A model generated the notes under the pieces. The model was not told the origin of the DNA, did not search any database, and worked only from the letters and a program-made list of their open reading frames with translations. Below are positions 6,456 through 10,483 of a stretch of 10,483 nt of DNA, piece by piece. This DNA comes from Candidatus Nomurabacteria bacterium. Its GTDB lineage: Bacteria; Patescibacteriota; Minisyncoccia; Phycocordibacterales; PALSA-1337. How positions within the stretch are numbered: position 1 is the stretch's first letter; every line of letters begins with the position of its first letter. The stretch covers positions 1 to 10,483 of the forward strand of contig CALQZK010000020.1 in the NCBI GenBank assembly GCA_943349555.1. The letters are read 5' to 3'. A program made the position numbers and the translations under genes.

Positions 6456-7406
6456 ATGGTTAATTTCTGGGAAAAACTGCCAAAACCAATCATGGCTCTT
6501 GCGCCCATGGCCAATGTCACCGACATGGCTTTTCGCAGTATCATCGCCAAGTACGGCAAGCCGGATGTCATGTGGACAGAATTTGTTTCTGCTGATGGCT
6601 TGATGTCTCCTGGGAGGGAAATTCTCCTCAATGATCTTAAATATTCGGAATCAGAACGCCCTATCATTGCCCAGCTTTTCACTGGGCATGCGGATAAGAT
6701 GAGGGAGGCTGGTGCTCTGGTCCGCAAGTTGGGGTTTGATGGATTAGACATAAATATGGGATGTCCGGATAGGTCGGTGGAGAAGCAGGGAGGCGGTGCG
6801 GGAATGATAAAGGATATGAAGAATGCTTTGACGGTGCTAGAGGCAGCAAGAGAAGGGTCGGGATTACCGGTTTCTATTAAGACAAGAATTGGTTATAACA
6901 AGATTGATATAAATGGATGGATCAGTTTCCTTCTTGAGCAGAAACTACCAGCTCTTACAGTTCACTTGCGCACAAGAAAGGAAATGTCGGATGTTCCTGC
7001 GCATTGGGAATTAATGCCAGAGATTGTAAAATTGAGGGATAAAATAAGTCCACATACTTTGATAATTGGAAATGGGGATGTTGTATCTATTGAGGATGCG
7101 CGTAAAAAAGTAAAAGAGACTGGTTGTGATGGGGTTATGATTGGGAGAGGAATATTCGGTAATCCACGGTTCTTTTCTGCAACTGCCGATATTTCTGTCC
7201 CCGATAAATTAAATGTTCTAGTCGAGCATGCGAAACTTTTTGAGAAGCTGCTTGGTGGTGTAAAAAATTTCGCTATTATGAAAAAGCATTTCAAAGCCTA
7301 TGTCTCCGGATGGGATGGGGCAAAAGAACTGCGCGTAAAGCTAATGGAGACGGAAAATGCGTCGCAGGTTCAGAAGATAATTAAAGATTATATTAGTAAA
7401 TTATGA
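6456..7406 (+). CDS. dus: tRNA-dihydrouridine synthase
   Basis: Dus enzymes are FMN-dependent and reduce uridine to dihydrouridine in the tRNA D-loop using NADPH. The 316-residue protein has the TIM-barrel flavin domain: L-A-P-M-A-N-V-T-D at about 15-23, Q-L-F-T-G (73-77), D-I-N-M-G-Cys103-P with the catalytic cysteine, followed by G-G-G-A-G-M, then S-I-K-T-R-I-G, T-V-H-x-R-T, G-N-G-D-V and the phosphate-binding G-V-M-I-G-R-G-x-F-G-N-P. A helical tail follows from about residue 240. It looks DusB-like, but the subfamily and target position are not certain. No SD precedes the ATG. TGA is its stop codon, so this organism reads UGA as stop. The dnaX ATG is 13 bp downstream. Confidence 0.92.
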   Translation: MVNFWEKLPKPIMALAPMANVTDMAFRSIIAKYGKPDVMWTEFVSADGLMSPGREILLNDLKYSESERPIIAQLFTGHADKMREAGALVRKLGFDGLDINMGCPDRSVEKQGGGAGMIKDMKNALTVLEAAREGSGLPVSIKTRIGYNKIDINGWISFLLEQKLPALTVHLRTRKEMSDVPAHWELMPEIVKLRDKISPHTLIIGNGDVVSIEDARKKVKETGCDGVMIGRGIFGNPRFFSATADISVPDKLNVLVEHAKLFEKLLGGVKNFAIMKKHFKAYVSGWDGAKELRVKLMETENASQVQKIIKDYISKL

Positions 7407-7419
7407 TAATATTCTACTT

Positions 7420-8433
7420 ATGAATTCAACTGTTCTTTACCGCAAATACCGTCCGAAAGAATGGATCGATGTCGTCGGCCAGGAACATATAGTTAGCGTC
7501 TTGGAAGGTTCCATCAAACTCAAACGCCTTTCCCATGCCTATCTTTTCTCTGGCAGCCGAGGTACTGGCAAGACGACAGTTGCTAGGATTTTCGCCAAGG
7601 CCATAGGTGTAAGCGATGATGATATTTATGAAATCGACGCGGCTTCCAACAACGGAGTTGACGAAATGCGAATGATTAATGAAGGAGTCAATACTTTGCC
7701 TTTTAATTCTCCTTACAAAATATATATTTTCGACGAGGTGCACATGTTCTCCAAATCCGCCTTCAATGCTCTTTTGAAAACTCTGGAAGAACCACCAGCT
7801 CATGCACTTTTCATACTAGCAACAACAGAGACGGATAAAATTCCAGAGACGGTGGTCTCCCGCTGCCAAGTTTTCACATTCAAGAAGCCGTCACGAGAAA
7901 TTCTCAAACAGCATGTCTCCAAAGTGGCGAAGAAAGAAGGTTATGCGCTAGAAACCGGCGCTGCGGATCTGATTGCATTGCTTGGCGACGGATCCTTCCG
8001 TGACAGCTTGGGAATATTGCAGAAAGTTGTCAGTTCATCTGAAGACAAGAAAGTCTCAATCTCCGAAGTGGAGAAAATCACCGGAGCACCGAAGGGAAGC
8101 TTGGTCAATGACTTTATCTCCGCATTGTCAAAAAAAGAAAAAGAAAAAGCCCTCGCTGTTTTAGTGAAAGTGGCAGAGGGCAATATTTCCATGAAGACTT
8201 TTGCGGCTCTAGTCCTAGAAAAAGTTCGTACGATTATTCTTTTAAGAAATGCTCCGGGGATGGAGAAGGAGTTAAAAGAGCACTTTTCTGAAGAGGATTA
8301 CAAAACTCTTTCTGTAATTGCCGACATTTCTCCCCGTGTTCTTCTGGAACTTCTCAAAGCCTACGATTCTATTGGAAGGTCGTATATTGAATCTTTGCCA
8401 TTGGAGCTGGCGGTTATAGAGGTGTGTGGGTAG
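7420..8433 (+). CDS. dnaX: DNA polymerase III subunit gamma/tau, short form without zinc module
   Basis: DnaX is the ATPase of the clamp loader that places the beta clamp on primed DNA. The 337-residue protein starts with the typical L-Y-R-K-Y-R-P segment, then Walker A G-S-R-G-T-G-K-T-T (45-53), Walker B F-D-E-V-H (104-108), the arginine-finger S-R-C (147-149) and the sensor-2 region G-S-F-R-D (191-195), followed by the helical collar domain to the end. Two departures are visible. The four-cysteine zinc insertion that normally follows Walker A is absent: A-R-I-F-A-K-A-I-G-V goes almost directly into Y-E-I-D-A-A-S. There is also no tau-specific C-terminal extension, so only a gamma-like product is made. 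A GATAAT lies 9 nt before the ATG. It is the last gene of the plus-strand cluster. Confidence 0.93.
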   Translation: MNSTVLYRKYRPKEWIDVVGQEHIVSVLEGSIKLKRLSHAYLFSGSRGTGKTTVARIFAKAIGVSDDDIYEIDAASNNGVDEMRMINEGVNTLPFNSPYKIYIFDEVHMFSKSAFNALLKTLEEPPAHALFILATTETDKIPETVVSRCQVFTFKKPSREILKQHVSKVAKKEGYALETGAADLIALLGDGSFRDSLGILQKVVSSSEDKKVSISEVEKITGAPKGSLVNDFISALSKKEKEKALAVLVKVAEGNISMKTFAALVLEKVRTIILLRNAPGMEKELKEHFSEEDYKTLSVIADISPRVLLELLKAYDSIGRSYIESLPLELAVIEVCG

Positions 8434-8633
8434 GTTTACGCCTGGCAAGAAATATCTCATATCAATGTTTCCTCAAGACTGACCTATAAACGAAAAAAAC
8501 CTTCCGCAAGTGTGATGCTGTGAATCATGGGGCCGAAAGTTTCCTTCTTGTCTCAATCAAAGCAAAGTAAAAAATGTTGTCAACTTGAAAAAACCTCATT
8601 TTTAAGGTATTTTGATGATGTATCTAGGTGTAT
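8434..8633 (+). other. Intergenic region between dnaX and tRNA-Gln
   Basis: No convincing gene or strong terminator hairpin is seen after dnaX. The right part is A/T-rich and holds the candidate tRNA promoter. Short ORFs running into the tRNA here show no coding features. Confidence 0.5.
8585..8613 (+). promoter_or_regulatory. Candidate promoter of tRNA-Gln
   Basis: TTGAAA (8585-8590), 17 bp, TATTTT (8608-8613) would start transcription near 8620, about 14 nt before the mature tRNA 5' end. A second -35-like TTGTCA (8577-8582) overlaps. The -10 matches consensus only partly. Confidence 0.4.
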
Positions 8634-10183
8634 TGCGGGATCGTATAATGGTAGTACAGCGGCCTTTGAAGCCGTGAATGTTGGTCCGATTCCAACTCCC
8701 GCAGCAGAAAAGAAAAATCGCGTTTTTCGCTAGAAACAGGAGTGGCGGAGGCGGGCGCCACTCCTGTTTCTGCGAGGATTCCCCAAGGGTTTTTGAAATC
8801 AAGGGAAAGGGCGCGGGAGGCGAGGAGGGGGTTCGAGCCAATCTTTTTGAGGAAATCTCTTTTTACTTCAAGATTTTCTCCGGAAGCTATAGATACGCCT
8901 TGATTGCTCGATATAATAAACTGTTTGCTAAGTTCGAGCCAACGATTCCCTTTTCGTTCAAAATCGCTTAATTTCTCCGAAAAATCGATTTTCTGGTTGA
9001 GGAGCTTCTGCTTCTTAGTGGTGTATTCTTCACTCGTGATCGTATTGTCCAAATGCGCATCAAGAAGCCTATCCAGTGTCTCCTCAACACCCTTTATCTG
9101 ATTTTTGAGATTTTGAATGTAAAGGGAATCGCTCTGGAAAGTATTCATGCGATCTGATTCCAATTCAGAGAGCATGAATTCTTTCCATTCTTCGGGCAAA
9201 GAAACTTTTTGAATAGTGTCATTGATTTGTGAAGCGAGGGATTCTTCACGGACATATGGTTGTGTGCAGGGTTCTCTTTTTTTAGTACAGCGATAGTATG
9301 TGTGACCTTTCTTCACTTCACTTGTAATACTACAACCACACTCTGCACACTTCAAAAGTCCGCGAAAAACATGCTTGTTGATACCTCGCTTCATCGGATG
9401 TGCGTTTCTCGCGAATATCTCCTGACACTTGTCAAAAAGTTTCTTTGAAATAGCAGGCTCGTGTTTTCCTTGATACAGCTCTTTGTTGAAAAGGAACATT
9501 CCATAGTAGAAAGGATTCTGTAGAATCATCTGTGTATTTGAAATGCCGAGAACTTTTCCATTTTTCGACGTGAGTCCTTTTTCGACGAGCAAATTTTTTG
9601 TGGCTTTCAGAGAATAGTTGCCAGTAGCGTAGACTTCAAACATTTTCCTGACGAGGCGAAACCTCTCCGGATCAGGTACCATCTTTTTATTCACCTTGTC
9701 ATTCAAGTATCCTGTCGGAGCTTGTCCGCTCTGCTCGCCCCGTCTGACCTTTTGTCGAAGTCCACGCTTCACATTCTCTGAAAGGTTATCAACATAGTAT
9801 TTGCTCTGACCAAAGGCGATATTTAACATAAATTTGCCTTGAGGGGTGGAGTCAAACCAAAATGTCGGAAATTTGAGCTCTTTGATCATGCCAAGATCGC
9901 ATAGATAGATGATTTTTCCACCATCAATGCTGTTCCTTGCGAGACGATCTGGATGCCAAGCTAAAATGCCCGAAGCTACTCCTTTCTCTATGAGCGAGAG
10001 CATGTTATTAAAAATTGGTCTGCCCGGCTCTTTAGCCGTCTGAGATTCTATAAAGGTATCTACGATATCCAAATGCTCTCGCACGGCAAATTCCTTTAAT
10101 TCTGTGATCTGCGCTTCAATACTCAAAATCTGACGATCAGGTTCGTCGGTGGATTTCCTCGCGTAAAGAAAAAATTTATTCAT
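8624..10183 (-). CDS. Large serine recombinase (resolvase domain, recombinase domain, zinc ribbon, coiled coil)
   Basis: Site-specific DNA recombinase of the large serine family, which cuts and exchanges short att sites. The 519-residue ORF has the resolvase catalytic domain (about 3-145) with Y7-A-R9-K-Ser11, the nucleophilic serine, and W-H-P-D-R80-L-A-R83-N. Next come the recombinase DNA-binding domain (about 150-255, G-x-A-P-T-G-Y-L to N-P-F-Y-Y-G), a zinc ribbon with Cys279, Cys282, Cys299 and Cys306, and a coiled coil (about 352-412). The family end D-F-K-N-P-W-x-I-L-A is at 462-471. Residues 453-494 are encoded by the left inverted repeat, and residues from 495 on by the antisense strand of tRNA-Gln, so the last ~25 residues are a read-through tail, not a native domain. 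A TATAAC (10202-10197) lies 13 nt before the ATG. No cargo genes accompany it. Confidence 0.9.
   Translation of the reverse strand: MNKFFLYARKSTDEPDRQILSIEAQITELKEFAVREHLDIVDTFIESQTAKEPGRPIFNNMLSLIEKGVASGILAWHPDRLARNSIDGGKIIYLCDLGMIKELKFPTFWFDSTPQGKFMLNIAFGQSKYYVDNLSENVKRGLRQKVRRGEQSGQAPTGYLNDKVNKKMVPDPERFRLVRKMFEVYATGNYSLKATKNLLVEKGLTSKNGKVLGISNTQMILQNPFYYGMFLFNKELYQGKHEPAISKKLFDKCQEIFARNAHPMKRGINKHVFRGLLKCAECGCSITSEVKKGHTYYRCTKKREPCTQPYVREESLASQINDTIQKVSLPEEWKEFMLSELESDRMNTFQSDSLYIQNLKNQIKGVEETLDRLLDAHLDNTITSEEYTTKKQKLLNQKIDFSEKLSDFERKGNRWLELSKQFIISSNQGVSIASGENLEVKRDFLKKIGSNPLLASRALSLDFKNPWGILAETGVAPASATPVSSEKRDFSFLLRELESDQHSRLQRPLYYHYTIPQYT
8634..8704 (+). tRNA. tRNA-Gln (anticodon TTG), CCA not encoded
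   Basis: A full cloverleaf folds. The acceptor stem TGCGGGA (8634-8640) pairs with TCCCGCA (8697-8703). The D-stem GTAT/GTAC (8643-8646, 8654-8657) encloses a loop with the conserved GG. The anticodon stem GCGGC/GCCGT (8659-8663, 8671-8675) holds loop CTTTGAA with anticodon TTG (8666-8668). A 4-nt variable loop follows, then the T-stem GTTGG/CCAAC (8680-8684, 8692-8696). U1-A72 and discriminator G73 (8704) fit tRNA-Gln. The 3' end continues CAG, so CCA must be added enzymatically. The T-loop reads TCCGATT, with C at position 55 instead of U. The serine recombinase element abuts its 3' end. Confidence 0.93.
8702..8712. other. Candidate attachment-site junction at the tRNA-Gln 3' end
   Basis: CAGCAGAAAAG spans the last three tRNA bases and the first bases of the repeat, and recurs in reverse complement at 10329-10339. 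The tandem CAG is a plausible crossover region shared by tRNA and element. The exact crossover cannot be fixed from one sequence. Confidence 0.35.
8732..8771. repeat. Perfect hairpin inside left inverted repeat
   Basis: AGAAACAGGAGTGGCG (8732-8747) and CGCCACTCCTGTTTCT (8756-8771) are perfect 16-bp complements around the 8-nt loop GAGGCGGG. It falls inside the recombinase reading frame. Going on along the minus strand, a mini-hairpin GCG-AAAAA-CGC and a T-rich tract follow, so it might also act as a terminator. Confidence 0.85.
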
Positions 10184-10196
10184 AGAGTTTTTTTAT

Positions 10197-10202
10197 GTTA
10201 TA
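10197..10202 (-). promoter_or_regulatory. Candidate -10 of the recombinase gene
   Basis: Minus-strand TATAAC, within a TATATAAC run, lies 13 nt before the recombinase ATG at 10183. It is inside the inner edge of the potentially invertible core, so it would move with the gene. No clear -35 is seen; that position falls in the right inverted repeat. Confidence 0.4.
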
Positions 10203-10214
10203 TATCGCTGATAA

Positions 10215-10339
10215 TCCTCGCCTCCCGCGCCCTTTCCCTTGTTTTCAAAAACCCTTGGGGAATCCTCGCAGAAACAGGAGTGGCGCCCGCCTCCGCCACT
10301 CCTGTTTCTAGCGAAAAACGCGATTTTTCTTTTCTGCTG
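10215..10339 (-). repeat. 125-bp inverted repeat, right copy
   Basis: Right partner of the repeat at 8702-8826. It lies directly upstream of the recombinase promoter and ATG and ends in CTGCTG at 10339. It differs from the left copy at one base. Confidence 0.95.
10270..10309. repeat. Perfect hairpin inside right inverted repeat
   Basis: Second copy of the 16-bp-arm hairpin, with the loop in reverse complement (CCCGCCTC). On the plus strand it is followed by GCG-AAAAA-CGC and a T-rich stretch, mirroring the left copy. Confidence 0.85.
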
Positions 10340-10407
10340 GGTGTTTTGAACAAAATCCGAACTTTTTTCCAAGAAAATCTCGATTTTGAATTCTAGTAAA
10401 TGGACTC

Positions 10408-10450
10408 GGCAGGGCGAGCAGTTTTACTGGGGTTTTAGTTTCGCCCTGCC
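10408..10450. repeat. GC-rich stem-loop right of the element
   Basis: GGCAGGGCGA (10408-10417) pairs perfectly with TCGCCCTGCC (10441-10450) around a 23-nt T-rich loop containing two similar GTTTTA(C/G)T-like units. No T-run follows on either strand. No gene is recognised from 10397 to the window end. Confidence 0.55.
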
Positions 10451-10483
10451 TCGGCTCTCTTCCCGCCCGCAGGAGGGGTCTGG

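Larger units (their letters stand above)
8702..8826 (+). repeat. 125-bp inverted repeat, left copy
   Basis: Positions 8702-8826 are the reverse complement of 10215-10339 with no gaps and one mismatch (T at 8799 facing T at 10242). Identity stops sharply at both ends (8701/10340 and 8827/10214). It starts CAGCAGAAAAG, where the first CAG is the tRNA-Gln 3' end. On the minus strand it encodes recombinase residues 453-494. Confidence 0.95.
8702..10339. mobile_element. tRNA-Gln-associated serine recombinase module bounded by inverted repeats
   Basis: The module comprises left repeat (8702-8826), a 1,388-bp core with the recombinase start, promoter and codons to about 452, and right repeat (10215-10339). 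Its left edge lies in the last bases of the tRNA acceptor stem, a typical integration point. No direct repeat of the tRNA 3' end is found to the right within the window. It is therefore either an invertible segment, a remnant of a larger island continuing beyond 10483, or a rearranged insertion. Element status is inferred; the repeats and recombinase are seen directly. Confidence 0.6.
10214..10396 (+). pseudogene. Orphan serine-recombinase C-terminal end on the plus strand
   Basis: The frame through the right repeat encodes the same end as the recombinase (S-L-V-F-K-N-P-W-G-I-L-A-E-T-G-V-A-P, then S-S-E-K-R-D-F-S-F-L-L). It continues into unique sequence as G-V-L-N-K-I-R-T-F-F-Q-E-N-L-D-F-E-F with a TAG at 10394-10396. 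No start codon or upstream recombinase domains belong to it in the present orientation. It is either the alternative 3' end for the recombinase after inversion of 8827-10214, giving about 512 residues, or a relic of a second recombinase copy. Confidence 0.6.

Noticed and set aside
8130..8148. A-rich run in dnaX (seven A, then G-A5-G-A5) resembling the E. coli dnaX frameshift site that makes gamma
   Set aside because: It lies inside the collar domain, the -1 frame stays open to about 8244, and there is no tau tail to truncate. No supporting stem-loop or SD was seen.
8527..8733. 68-residue plus-strand ORF across the tRNA-Gln gene
   Set aside because: It is the translation of the tRNA and its flank, with no RBS or protein features.
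8831..8942. Two copies of GTTCGAGCCAA (8831-8841 and 8932-8942) resembling a tRNA T-loop, possible attachment repeats
   Set aside because: Both lie in coding sequence of the recombinase and no tRNA stems surround them; an 11-bp match is not enough.
8702..10339. Insertion sequence with a DDE transposase, given long inverted repeats
   Set aside because: The only enzyme is a serine recombinase, the repeats are far longer than IS ends and overlap its coding region, and no target-site duplication is visible (8701/10340 flanks differ).
10215..10483. Second tRNA or a duplicated tRNA-Gln 3' end on the right side as attR
   Set aside because: No T-stem or acceptor sequence of tRNA-Gln recurs; only the CAGCAG edge is shared, through the inverted repeat.
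1..10483. CRISPR array or clustered origin repeats
   Set aside because: No regularly spaced direct repeats and only one DnaA box were found by eye.

Overview
The window reads as a stretch of a small-genome bacterial chromosome, most likely Candidate Phyla Radiation / Patescibacteria (Parcubacteria-like). This is inferred from the gene mix, minimal protein versions (a 337-residue DnaX without its zinc module), weak Shine-Dalgarno signals and a CPR-style large serine recombinase at a tRNA gene. TGA is used as a real stop (ftsQ, dus), which argues against the UGA-recoded Gracilibacteria/Absconditabacteria. No taxonomic marker was searched.

Left part (1-2647): the first codons of topA (minus strand, cut by the window edge) follow dprA (minus). 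Divergent from dprA is an SOS unit: a sigma70-type promoter with a perfect GAAC-N4-GTTC LexA box between -35 and -10, then an unrecognised 73-residue helical protein, then lexA. lexA converges on an RsuA/RluF-type pseudouridine synthase (minus).

Middle (2648-8433): a small histidine-rich membrane protein of the fatty-acid hydroxylase family (minus, with a clear terminator) is divergent from a tight plus-strand cluster: serS, ftsQ, a D,D-carboxypeptidase-family (S11) protein, dus and dnaX. Gaps are 12-14 bp, and ftsQ and the peptidase overlap by 4 bp. The cluster mixes translation, cell-wall/division and replication genes.

Right part (8434-10483): a tRNA-Gln(TTG) gene is immediately followed by a large serine recombinase (minus). 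The recombinase is bracketed by a 125-bp inverted repeat (8702-8826 and 10215-10339, one mismatch). The left copy starts inside the tRNA acceptor stem and encodes the recombinase C-terminal end. The right copy encodes a second, orphan C-terminal end on the plus strand. Inverting the 1,388-bp core would swap the recombinase tail from one read out of antisense tRNA to one ending at its own stop at 10396. This self-contained, potentially self-inverting recombinase gene is the most unusual structure in the window. Each repeat also holds a perfect 16-bp-arm hairpin.
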